Below are positions 6,854 through 14,895 of a DNA stretch of 20,134 nt, in pieces. The DNA lies in assembly GCA_910586835.1 (NCBI GenBank), contig CAJUJU010000066.1:1-20134 (forward strand). Direction: 5' to 3'. Position numbers and translations under genes: made by a program. The DNA comes from an uncultured Acetatifactor sp. (GTDB lineage: Bacteria > Bacillota > Clostridia > Lachnospirales > Lachnospiraceae). Every line of letters begins with the position of its first letter. The stretch's first letter is position 1. Below the pieces are notes generated by a model that was given only the letters and a program-made list of their open reading frames with translations, ran no database searches and was not told the DNA's origin.

Positions 6854-9800
6854 ATGATTGTAAATCTGATTAAAAAAGAAAAGATGTTCAGCCTATGTCT
6901 GCCGGAGAAGGTGAAGGGAAAATATTGGCTGGAGGATTGTGATAAAAGGGGAAGGAACAGAAGAGTAATCAGTGTGGAGGGCGCACAGGGAGAATGGGTT
7001 CTGAAGAGTAATTCCCTGGTCAGCATTCTGGATGCCTCGGGAGAAGGGATTTTTTCCGCAAGGTTGACGGCAATGAGTTTTCTCAATCTGAAATATCTCA
7101 GAGGAGCGGAAAGCGAGGAGGGAGAAATTGCTTTTTTGTTTTCCGAGCGCGTGGATGAGAGCAGAAGCAGGTTCAGGAAATATATTCTGCCCGCCTCCGG
7201 TCAGGAGATGCCTTTTCAGATCGGAAGGGAAAAGGGAAATCACTTTTTTTATAACAACCGGTTTGTATCGGGCAGCCATGCGCGGCTGACTTATGAGGGA
7301 GACGGAAACTGGTCCATTGTGGATTTGAACAGTACCAACGGCACCTATGTGAATGGCAGCAGGATTGAGTCCTGTGAGCTCAGAGCGGGGGACAGCATCT
7401 ATATTATGGGGTTGAAGCTGATTGTGGGATACAATTTCCTGGCGGTGAACAATCCCGACAATCAGTTGACGGTGGTTTCGGAAAACCTGTTGGAGTACTG
7501 TCCTCAGAAAGTGATCACTTCCGGGGAAGCAGCGCCGGAGGCGTCGGGGCGGGAGGCATTTTTCCGTTCGCCCAGATTTCACAGGGAGATTGCATCCAGA
7601 AAGATTACGATTGATCCGCCGCCTCAGCCGCAAAAACCGGATACGGTGCCTATGGCTCTGATGCTGGGGCCGTCCATGACCATGGGCTTTACGTCTTTGA
7701 GTACGGGGCTTCTCACAGTGAACAATGTGCTGAGGAGCGGAGGAAATATTGCCCAAGCCATGCCGTCCGTTTTGATGTCCTTCAGCATGCTGCTGGGGAC
7801 AGTGCTTTGGCCTGTGCTCACCAGAAAATACGAGAGGCGGCAGAGAGCCGGAAGCGAGCGCAGGCGGCAGCAGAAGTATCTGGCCTATCTGGATCAGCTG
7901 CGGGATGAGATCCGGCGGGAATGCAAGATACAAAGTGACATCCTTCTGGAAAATCATGTTTCGCCGGAGGAATGTGCGTCCAGGATACTTGGGCGCAGTG
8001 CCAATCTGTGGGAGCGGTCTGTGGGACAGAATGATTTTCTGATGATGCGGCTGGGGCTTGGCAGGCTACCGCTGAAGGCAGAGATCACATGCCCGGAAAA
8101 GAAGTTTACCATGGAGGAGGACAATTTACAGGATGCCATGCTGGCGCTTGGCACGGAGCCCAAGAGCGTGGAGGATGTCCCGGTCTGTATATCTTTGACG
8201 GAGAATCCGGTTGTGGGGATTTACGGAAAGAGCCAGGACACGGCCGCCATGCTGAAATCCATTATTCTGCAGATGGCCGCATTGCACAGCAGTGACGAGC
8301 TGAAGCTGATGATGATCGCAGATGCCGGGGACGGCAGGGAGTGGGAATTTGTCCGTTTTCTCCCCCATCTGTGGAATGAGGAGAGAACCTTTCGGTTTTA
8401 TGCGGCAGCCGTGGAGGAGGTGCGGGAGCTGTCGTCCTGTCTGGAAAAAGTGATCCGGGAGTGGACGGACAGCCGCACACCGATACTGCCTGGACCCTGG
8501 ATCGTGGTGGTGGTGACAGACAAGGTGCTGGCAGAGAAATGTGAAGCCTTGCAGAAACTGCTGCAGGGAAGAGGAAACTGCGGGATCAGCGTTGTGATTG
8601 CGGCGGAGGAGCTGCGGGAGCTCCCGGGGGAGTCAAAACTGGTGATCCATGCGGCAGGACAAAAGTCCAGGGTTTACGACAGAAGCGGTACGGCGGAAGG
8701 AGTACTGCATTTCAGGGCGGATTCCATGAACAATTTGTCTCTTCCCATGCTGGCGGAGGCGTTGGCCGGTATCCGGCCGGATGTGTCGGTACAGCACTAT
8801 GCTCTGCCGGAGCAGATCACCTTTCTGGAATTGTTCCAGGTGGGAAAGATCGAGCATCTGAATTCTCTTACCCGCTGGAAAGAAAACAACCCGGTCAAGA
8901 CACTGCAGACTCCGGTGGGAGTAGATGCCGCAGGAGAGCCTTTTTTTCTGGATCTTCATGAGAGGTTTCATGGGCCCCACGGGCTTGTGGCAGGGATGAC
9001 GGGCTCGGGCAAATCGGAGTTTATCATCACTTATATCCTTTCCCTGGCCGTAAATTATCATCCGGACGAGGTGGCGTTTATCCTGATCGACTATAAGGGA
9101 GGAGGCTTGGCAGGAGCCTTTGAGGATGAGAGCAAGGGAGTCCGGCTGCCTCACCTGGCGGGAACCATCACCAACCTGGACGGAGCCGCGGTGAAGAGAT
9201 CTCTGGTCTCCATCCAGAGCGAGCTGCGCAGAAGGCAGGTCATCTTCAATGGGGCAAAACGGATGTCGAATGCGGGAACTATGGATATCTATCGGTATCA
9301 GCAGCTGTATCGGCAGGGTGTGGTGACGGAGCCGGTGCCTCATCTGTTCATTATTTCCGACGAGTTTGCCGAGCTGAAAAAGCAGCAGTCTGAGTTTATG
9401 GAACAGCTGATCAGCGCCGCCAGGATCGGCAGAAGCCTGGGCGTGCATCTTATACTGGCAACCCAGAAGCCCAATGGGATCGTGGACGACCAGATCTGGA
9501 GCAACAGCCGGTTCCGGGTCTGTCTGAAGGTGCAGGAAAGAGAAGACAGCAATGACATGATTAAATGTCCCGACGCCGCGGAGCTGTCCCAGACGGGACG
9601 GTTCTATTTCCAGGTAGGCTTCAATGAATTGTTTGCCCTGGGGCAGTCCGCATGGTGCGGGGCGGAATACATTCCCAGGGATAATCTGGAGGAAACCAGA
9701 GACACGGGCATTCAGGTGATAGACCGTCTGGGGCGGGTGGTGATCAGCGGACAGGCCGGCAGAAGGCAGACGGAGGAAGGCGGGATCAGACAGGTAGTGG

Positions 9801-11452
9801 GTATTGTAAAGTACCTGTCCGATCTGGCGGCGGAGGAGGGGATCCGGGAGCGGCCGCTTTGGCTGCCGCCCATTCCCGCTCTGATCTATGTGGATCAGCT
9901 GGAGGAAAAGTATGGAAGAAGCTCGGAGGGAATTGTGCTGAATCCCACGGTGGGAGAATATGACGATCCTGCTCATCAGAGGAAAGAGGCGCTGACAGTT
10001 CCCTTTTCGGAGGAAGGAAACTGTCTGGTGTATGGTTCACCCGGAAACGGAAAGGCACTTTTTCTTACCACTTTGTGCTATGCCCTGATCCGAAACCATA
10101 CGGCGGCAGAGGTAAATCTCTATCTGATGGATTTCGGCGCGGGAACTCTGAAGGTATTTGAGAAGGCTCCTCAGACAGGAGGCGTGGTGACGAATGATGA
10201 GGAGGAGAAGCTGGTGAACCTGTTCCGGCTTCTGCAGGATCGGCTGGAGGAAAGGCGGAATCTGTTTGCGGAGTACGGGGGTGATTACGCGGGCTATTGC
10301 AGAAACAGCGGCAAGATCCTGCCTAATATTGTAGTTGTGCTCAACAATTATTCAGGCTTTGCGGAGCAGTATGAAGAGCTTCAGGACGTTCTGATACAGC
10401 TCACCCGGGAGGGGATAAGATACGGGATTTATTTTGTGATAACCGCGGACAGTGTAAATGCGATGCGTTATAAGATTGTCCAGAATTTTAAGACGGTGCT
10501 CACCATGCAGCTGAATGATACCTCGGATTATTCCGTGGCAGTGGGCAGGACGGAGGGACTGGTTCCTTTCCGATATCCGGGCCGGGGCCTGGCGGCACTT
10601 GACAGGGTCTATGAATTCCAGACGGCCCACTGCATGGAGGGGGCGGAGGATATGGACTACCTGGCACAATTCTGCGGGGAACTGGCGGAGAACAGCGTTG
10701 TTTTTGCGGACAGGATACAGGTGCTGCCGGAAACTGTTACGGCGGAATATGTCATAACAGATCAGATGAGTCTGCGGAATATTCCGATGGGAGTGGAAAA
10801 GGATTCCCTGCAGATCGCTTTTGCCAATTTGCAGGACAGGATGGTATTTCCGGTGGCCGCTCGGGAACTCTGGCAGACAAAGGCTTTTCTGACAGAGCTT
10901 GTGAAGGTCTTGAGACAAATCACCCGGGTGATGGTGGTGGACGCGGAAGGAATACTGTCCGGTGTGCCTGCCGAAGAGCTTGTACCGGGCGGAGAGTACG
11001 AAGACTTTGTAAAGCAGCTGTTTGAAAACATGGTAATACGGAATAACAGGTATGTAGATGCGAAGCATAACCGAAGTACTCTTGCAGCCTATGAGGAAAT
11101 GCAGATTATCGTTGTGGGAGTAAAGAAGCTGTTTGACAATCTTACGGAGGACGAGAAAGACAAGTGGAATACGCTGCTGGAGCACGGGGAGGCGTTTTAC
11201 GGGCTGCGATTCGTGTTGGCGGATTCCGCAGAGAACATTGGGGGGCTCTCTTTCAATGCCTGGTACAAAAAGCATGTGAAGGGCACAGAGGGACTCTGGA
11301 TAGGCGACGGCGTGGCAGATCAGTATGTGCTCAAATGCAACAAGGTAACCGCTCTGCTGTATGAGGAGATTGGAGATGGGTTCGGCTATCTGTTTAACCA
11401 TGGCAGGCCGGTGAGGATAAAGCTGCTGTCGGAGGAGGTTGATTATGGATAA
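6854..11452 (+). CDS. essC: Type VII secretion ATPase, EssC/YukB-type (FHA + FtsK/SpoIIIE domains)
   Basis: A membrane motor of 1532 residues, close to the roughly 1480-1500 usual for EssC, predicted to recognise WXG100 substrates and drive their export. An N-terminal FHA-like region (about 1-100) precedes a canonical FHA domain (121-192) with R125, SGSH at 139-142 and NSTNGT at 159-164. That domain keeps the residues needed to bind phosphothreonine. Two TM helices follow (about 264-285 and 303-322). The first FtsK ATPase has Walker A GMTGSGKS at 714-721 and Walker B-like ILIDYKGGG near 743. The second has GSPGNGKA at 1061-1068, lacking the Ser/Thr after the lysine. The third (from about 1315) has no recognisable Walker A. 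The chosen ATG has GGGAG 6 bp upstream. It overlaps the YukD-like gene by 8 bp. The intact FHA domain is notable because a kinase and phosphatase are encoded downstream. Confidence 0.95.
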   Translation: MIVNLIKKEKMFSLCLPEKVKGKYWLEDCDKRGRNRRVISVEGAQGEWVLKSNSLVSILDASGEGIFSARLTAMSFLNLKYLRGAESEEGEIAFLFSERVDESRSRFRKYILPASGQEMPFQIGREKGNHFFYNNRFVSGSHARLTYEGDGNWSIVDLNSTNGTYVNGSRIESCELRAGDSIYIMGLKLIVGYNFLAVNNPDNQLTVVSENLLEYCPQKVITSGEAAPEASGREAFFRSPRFHREIASRKITIDPPPQPQKPDTVPMALMLGPSMTMGFTSLSTGLLTVNNVLRSGGNIAQAMPSVLMSFSMLLGTVLWPVLTRKYERRQRAGSERRRQQKYLAYLDQLRDEIRRECKIQSDILLENHVSPEECASRILGRSANLWERSVGQNDFLMMRLGLGRLPLKAEITCPEKKFTMEEDNLQDAMLALGTEPKSVEDVPVCISLTENPVVGIYGKSQDTAAMLKSIILQMAALHSSDELKLMMIADAGDGREWEFVRFLPHLWNEERTFRFYAAAVEEVRELSSCLEKVIREWTDSRTPILPGPWIVVVVTDKVLAEKCEALQKLLQGRGNCGISVVIAAEELRELPGESKLVIHAAGQKSRVYDRSGTAEGVLHFRADSMNNLSLPMLAEALAGIRPDVSVQHYALPEQITFLELFQVGKIEHLNSLTRWKENNPVKTLQTPVGVDAAGEPFFLDLHERFHGPHGLVAGMTGSGKSEFIITYILSLAVNYHPDEVAFILIDYKGGGLAGAFEDESKGVRLPHLAGTITNLDGAAVKRSLVSIQSELRRRQVIFNGAKRMSNAGTMDIYRYQQLYRQGVVTEPVPHLFIISDEFAELKKQQSEFMEQLISAARIGRSLGVHLILATQKPNGIVDDQIWSNSRFRVCLKVQEREDSNDMIKCPDAAELSQTGRFYFQVGFNELFALGQSAWCGAEYIPRDNLEETRDTGIQVIDRLGRVVISGQAGRRQTEEGGIRQVVGIVKYLSDLAAEEGIRERPLWLPPIPALIYVDQLEEKYGRSSEGIVLNPTVGEYDDPAHQRKEALTVPFSEEGNCLVYGSPGNGKALFLTTLCYALIRNHTAAEVNLYLMDFGAGTLKVFEKAPQTGGVVTNDEEEKLVNLFRLLQDRLEERRNLFAEYGGDYAGYCRNSGKILPNIVVVLNNYSGFAEQYEELQDVLIQLTREGIRYGIYFVITADSVNAMRYKIVQNFKTVLTMQLNDTSDYSVAVGRTEGLVPFRYPGRGLAALDRVYEFQTAHCMEGAEDMDYLAQFCGELAENSVVFADRIQVLPETVTAEYVITDQMSLRNIPMGVEKDSLQIAFANLQDRMVFPVAARELWQTKAFLTELVKVLRQITRVMVVDAEGILSGVPAEELVPGGEYEDFVKQLFENMVIRNNRYVDAKHNRSTLAAYEEMQIIVVGVKKLFDNLTEDEKDKWNTLLEHGEAFYGLRFVLADSAENIGGLSFNAWYKKHVKGTEGLWIGDGVADQYVLKCNKVTALLYEEIGDGFGYLFNHGRPVRIKLLSEEVDYG

Positions 11453-11696
11453 GATTCTGATCGAGGTATTTGTCCCGGTGCTGGGCTCTCCGTTTGATAT
11501 TTTTATTCCGGCGCAGGCGTATCTGTTTGAGGTACTGGAATTGATTAAGAAGGCGGTCACAGAACTGTCGGAGGGCAGATTTACCGCCGATGGGACAACC
11601 GCGCTCTGCTTTCGGGAAAACGGCGCTATTATCAATATTAATTTATCGGTCGCAGGGCTGGAACTCCATGACGGCTCGAGGCTGATGTTAATATAA
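11445..11696 (+). CDS. yukD: YukD/EsaB-type ubiquitin-like T7SS protein
   Basis: A small protein of 83 residues starting MDKILIEVFVPVLG, with alternating beta-strand hydrophobics, one central helix (about 27-43) and a C-terminal strand ending GSRLMLI. This is the beta-grasp pattern of YukD/EsaB, a small cytosolic accessory protein of Firmicute type VII systems. The ATG at 11445 is preferred: GGAGGAGG (11431-11438) lies 6 bp upstream, whereas an in-frame TTG at 11439 would overlap that site. It overlaps the end of essC by 8 bp, so the two are translationally coupled, as expected for parts of one complex. YukD has no conjugating glycine motif at its end and is not thought to be a protein modifier. 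Confidence 0.88.
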   Translation: MDKILIEVFVPVLGSPFDIFIPAQAYLFEVLELIKKAVTELSEGRFTADGTTALCFRENGAIININLSVAGLELHDGSRLMLI

Positions 11697-11717
11697 AAAA
11701 AGAAGGAGGTCATTAAT

Positions 11718-12020
11718 ATGGCAAGAACAATTCAGGTAACACCTGAGCAGATGGAATCCACTGCGTCCCGGATCGAGAGCCTGTCGGCGGAATACAAGAC
11801 ATCCTACGGCAAGCTCTACAACGAGACGGATGCAATGGCTTCCGCCTGGAACGGAAAGGATAATCTGGCGTTTGTAAATCAGATTGCGGGCTTCAAGGAT
11901 GATTTTGAAAAAATGCACACACTGATGAACAATTATGCGGATTTCCTCAGAAAATCGGCAAAAGCTTACCGCGATACCCAGGAGACCGTTGTGGCCGAAG
12001 CGCGCAAGCTGGCAAATTAA
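11718..12020 (+). CDS. WXG100-family protein A (WNG)
   Basis: A 100-residue helical-hairpin protein of the ESAT-6/EsxA class. The turn motif is W44-N45-G46, flanked by two long amphipathic helices (about 8-40 and 50-95). The C-terminal tail reads YRDTQE (84-89), so the YxxxD/E export signal is not exact: position +4 is Q and E comes at +5. The ribosome binding site GAAGGAGG (11702-11709) is one of the strongest in the window, consistent with high expression. The second WXG100 gene starts 15 bp after its stop, and the two proteins are of equal length, suggesting a heterodimer that is substrate and/or structural partner of EssC. The first residues after the start are also similar to its neighbour (IQV at 5-7). 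Confidence 0.94.
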   Translation: MARTIQVTPEQMESTASRIESLSAEYKTSYGKLYNETDAMASAWNGKDNLAFVNQIAGFKDDFEKMHTLMNNYADFLRKSAKAYRDTQETVVAEARKLAN

Positions 12021-12035
12021 AGGGAGGGAGAAAAG

Positions 12036-12335
12036 ATGGCAGATTCCATTCAGGTATCCACACAGGTACTGGTTGACACGGCGGAAAAGGTGCGCAGCAT
12101 CAACAACACCCTGGACCAGAGGCTGAACGATATCAATAAGAGCATGAACGATCTGGAGGCTACATGGAAGAGCGATGCCGCCACGGATATTCGGGCGGCC
12201 ATGAACGCGCTGAGACCCCGTTTTGAAGAGTACAAAACAGTGGTGGAATCCTATGCGAAGTTTTTGGTGAATACTGCACAGAGCTATGAGACAACAGAGA
12301 GCGCGGTGCAGAGCAACGCCAGTCAGTTCAAGTAG
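12036..12335 (+). CDS. WXG100-family protein B (WKS, with YxxxE tail)
   Basis: A 99-residue protein of the same fold as its upstream neighbour. The loop motif is W44-K45-S46, so the glycine is replaced by serine, but the tail has an exact YxxxE (Y84-E88), the C-terminal export signal known from type VII substrates. The site AGGGAGGGAG (12021-12030) precedes the ATG. The two WXG100 proteins thus divide the family motifs: one has WxG, the other the YxxxE signal. That fits an obligate heterodimer carrying one signal. A strong hairpin begins 13 nt after the stop, and may set off the two small genes from the longer genes downstream. Confidence 0.92.
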   Translation: MADSIQVSTQVLVDTAEKVRSINNTLDQRLNDINKSMNDLEATWKSDAATDIRAAMNALRPRFEEYKTVVESYAKFLVNTAQSYETTESAVQSNASQFK

Positions 12336-12347
12336 ACGGCGGTAACA

Positions 12348-12372
12348 TGTGGGCAGGGACAGCCTGCCCACA
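12348..12372 (+). terminator. 10-bp perfect hairpin after the WXG100 pair (attenuator or stabiliser)
   Basis: TGTGGGCAGG (12348-12357) pairs perfectly with CCTGCCCACA (12363-12372) across a GACAG loop. There is no T-run, so full termination is unlikely. A weaker CTGCC/GGCAG stem follows (12390-12403). The position, 13 nt after the second WXG100 stop and within a 195-bp gap that is by far the longest in this operon, suggests an mRNA 3'-end stabiliser, processing site or partial attenuator giving excess of the small proteins. Confidence 0.6.
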
Positions 12373-12492
12373 GATGACAGAGAAAACAACTGCCGGAGGG
12401 CAGAGAAAATAGAAAGCGAAAGAGACTGAGAGCAGACTCTGAAGACAAAAGAAATGTGGTGAAGAATGACAGAGCTTCGGAAACAGCAGAAG

Positions 12493-12501
12493 TGATATAA
12501 A
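12493..12501 (+). promoter_or_regulatory. Possible internal extended -10 promoter
   Basis: TGA followed by TATAAA (12496-12501) could be an extended -10 just ahead of the lipoprotein gene (start 12531). No good -35 is present 16-18 bp upstream. If used, it would let the downstream genes be transcribed independently of essC and the WXG100 pair. Confidence 0.25.
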
Positions 12502-12530
12502 ATACTGTGGAGGAGAGAAGGAGGTAACGG

Positions 12531-14837
12531 GTGAAGAAAAACAAAAGAGGAGTGGCGTTGGTGCTGGCGGCTGCGCTGCTTGTGGGATGCATGTCCTCCT
12601 TTGGAGGCTGCGGAAAGCCGAAGGAGGAATACCTTACCCGGGCGGAGTGGATCGTGATGCTGGCAGAACGGTTCGGACTGGATGATTATACCACCAAAGA
12701 GCCGGTTTTCTCCGATGTGGGGCAGGAGGAAGCCTGTTATACGGCCCTGCAGAGCTGTGCCGACTGGGAAATTGTGGATAAGGGTGAGTCCGGGGAATTC
12801 TATCCGGATACGGAGGTACAGGCAGACTTTGTCATAGAGACGGCACTGCTGGCGGCGGGAGCGGAGCTTACGGACAGCGAGACCACGGATTTTGCGGTGC
12901 AGCAGGGAATTCTGGAGAACGACGGATATGCCGCGACAAAAAGCAGGATTACCTTGCAGAGGGCGCAGGAGATTCTGGAATGGGCGGTAGGACTTTATCT
13001 GGAACAGCCCTTTGAGGAATATACCAATGTGGTTTTGAAGGAGGATATGATTGACTTAAGCGGGGAAGCAGATGAGGTTACGGCTGTCTCCGACCATGTA
13101 TTCCTGCTTTCCGAGGCGGTGGGAGCGGAAATAGCCAGAGGGGACATTATCCTGCTGCCCGGGGATGTGATGGATCCCTTTGGGATTGCAGGAAAGGTGG
13201 AGTCCGTGGAGGTGCGGGAGGACGGCAGCTGTCAGGTGACTGTCAGCGAGCCTCAGATCGGTGAGGTCTGTGAGGAGATGGAGATCGCGGCAATCGCGGT
13301 GCCCAAAGCGGAGGATGTGATTTTGGCGGAGGGTGTGACCTGGGCCGGATCCGGGGCGGTACAGCAGAATCAGGTGGAAGCCGGTTATCTGCGGAGTCTG
13401 TCGGAGCTGGATGGGAAGGGCACACTGCGGGATGCTGCCAGGGTGGACGGACTTGATTTGGCGTTTGAGGTTAATCTGACATCGGGGAAGATGAGTATAA
13501 CGCCCCAGTGGGACAGCATGTTCGGCAAGGGAGAGAGCGTAAAGGTCAGCGGTGAGTTTCCCTATTCTTCCTCTTCAAATTATAAACCCTTTGAAAAAGA
13601 GTCCACCATACCGGACCGCAATCTGTTCGGGCCGGATCCCTATGATAATACCAAGGATATAGAGGCCTATAAGCGGGGAGATATCACCCTGGATGATCTG
13701 TGTAACCGGCTCAGGGAGACACAACAGCGAAAAAAAGACGCGGAAATGATAAGTAAATTTACCGCCGGTTATGAGATCAAAGGCTCTTTGAAGCTGAAGG
13801 ATTTTTACCTGCAGCTGGAGACAAAGCTGGATAAAGTATTCGGTATACCGGTGGGAATCAAAAGCTTTTCCGTGGAAGTAAACTCCAAGGTGGAGGCGTC
13901 TCTTTCCATAAAAGGGAAGCTGAAGGAAGAACTGACCATTGCCAGGGTTCCCATAGTAATCTGCCCCGGAGTGACGACGCATGTAAAGATAAGCCTCTGC
14001 GCGGAGTTAAACGGCGAGATTACGGTGAAGGCAACCATTGAGAACAATACAAAGACTGAGTATGCGAAAGGGAAGACCAAAAAAGCGGCCAGCCAGAGCT
14101 CTTCCCTGAGCGGGAAGGCTTCTGTGCAGCTGGACGCGGGACCGCAGATGACGGCAACGCTGAGGGTGCTGGGAATCGACATTCTGGATGCCAGTGTATT
14201 TCTGGGAATCCGATTTAAGGGGAAGACGGAGGTCTCTCTGAATACGGATTATCAGGAGACGGAGGAAGCGCTGACGATTATCCGGAAAACTCATTTTGAG
14301 AATCAGGTGGAAGGGTATGTCCCTATTGTCAAACTGAAAATAGGAACGGAGGGAAAGACGCTGGCAAAGAAGCTGAAGCTGTCCTTTACCTGGGACATCA
14401 TAGGGGAAAAGTCGGCCTATCACTTTAATATTCTTCCGCCCATAGATGAGGTCATCTGGAGCGAAACCCTGACGCTTCCCAAAAATCCGGAGGAAAGTGA
14501 CCCGAAGGAGACAGAGGAAGTCGATGAGCCGGATGGGGATGCGGCGTCAGCGGATCTGTCCGCCTATCTTACCATCGACAGATACTATCTTTCCATGGAG
14601 CCGGAGGGCAGCGGAACCATACAGATCACGGGGATTCCCAAAGGATATTCGGAGTCGGAGCTGGTTTGGAGCAGTGACAATCCTTCCGTGGCAGCCGTTT
14701 CGGGCGGGCATGTGACGGCCGTCGGCTCAGGGGTGGCCATGATTACGGTGCGCACTGCAGACGGGATGTATGAGGCGTTCTGTACCGTAAGCGTGGGGTT
14801 GGTTTCCGAGTTGTTTGAGGAATTGAAGGAATTATAA
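12531..14837 (+). CDS. Surface lipoprotein with SLH-like repeats and a BIG2 domain
   Basis: A 768-residue exported protein. The GTG start has AAGGAGG (12518-12524) 6 bp upstream. MKKNKR plus a hydrophobic stretch ends in LVGC (cysteine 20), a lipobox; a second candidate is C27. Three S-layer-homology-like segments follow (about 34-80, 86-112, 119-158), with TRAEW, FSDV and FYPDTEV as markers. The middle (about 260-660) is rich in alternating beta strands and repeated K/E pairs, without a domain I recognise. An acidic linker (about 655-675) leads to a bacterial Ig-like group 2 domain (about 680-758) with the typical NPSVAAVSGGHVTAVGSG signature. It should sit on the outer membrane face or span the wall. 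In this operon it may be the extracytoplasmic part of the secretion machine or a surface effector. Both roles are inference; no enzyme motif is visible. Confidence 0.82.
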   Translation: MKKNKRGVALVLAAALLVGCMSSFGGCGKPKEEYLTRAEWIVMLAERFGLDDYTTKEPVFSDVGQEEACYTALQSCADWEIVDKGESGEFYPDTEVQADFVIETALLAAGAELTDSETTDFAVQQGILENDGYAATKSRITLQRAQEILEWAVGLYLEQPFEEYTNVVLKEDMIDLSGEADEVTAVSDHVFLLSEAVGAEIARGDIILLPGDVMDPFGIAGKVESVEVREDGSCQVTVSEPQIGEVCEEMEIAAIAVPKAEDVILAEGVTWAGSGAVQQNQVEAGYLRSLSELDGKGTLRDAARVDGLDLAFEVNLTSGKMSITPQWDSMFGKGESVKVSGEFPYSSSSNYKPFEKESTIPDRNLFGPDPYDNTKDIEAYKRGDITLDDLCNRLRETQQRKKDAEMISKFTAGYEIKGSLKLKDFYLQLETKLDKVFGIPVGIKSFSVEVNSKVEASLSIKGKLKEELTIARVPIVICPGVTTHVKISLCAELNGEITVKATIENNTKTEYAKGKTKKAASQSSSLSGKASVQLDAGPQMTATLRVLGIDILDASVFLGIRFKGKTEVSLNTDYQETEEALTIIRKTHFENQVEGYVPIVKLKIGTEGKTLAKKLKLSFTWDIIGEKSAYHFNILPPIDEVIWSETLTLPKNPEESDPKETEEVDEPDGDAASADLSAYLTIDRYYLSMEPEGSGTIQITGIPKGYSESELVWSSDNPSVAAVSGGHVTAVGSGVAMITVRTADGMYEAFCTVSVGLVSELFEELKEL

Positions 14838-14862
14838 GGTACGCGGTGGGAGAGCGGAGTTG

Positions 14863-14878
14863 CGCCGGGATCCCGGCG
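14863..14878. promoter_or_regulatory. Perfect 16-bp GC-rich palindrome in a translation initiation region
   Basis: CGCCGGGATCCCGGCG is self-complementary and can form a CGCCGG/CCGGCG stem with a GATC loop in mRNA, extendable by two G-U pairs. It lies 26 bp after the lipoprotein stop and 17 bp before the preferred ATG of the next gene. It could limit coupling or modulate translation there. It may also be chance; the structure itself is certain. Confidence 0.4.
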
Positions 14879-14895
14879 TGCAGATGGGAGCGGAA

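Noticed and set aside
8633..9976. Long minus-strand frame (447 codons) within essC
   Set aside because: It is antisense to the FtsK domain with the intact Walker A motif; composition is that of a shadow frame.
11439..11444. TTG start for the YukD-like protein
   Set aside because: It overlaps the ribosome binding site GGAGGAGG; the ATG at 11445 has correct spacing and gives the usual family N-terminus.
10352..11713. Minus-strand frame of 453 codons covering the end of essC and the YukD-like gene
   Set aside because: It covers two well-supported plus-strand genes and has no motifs of its own.
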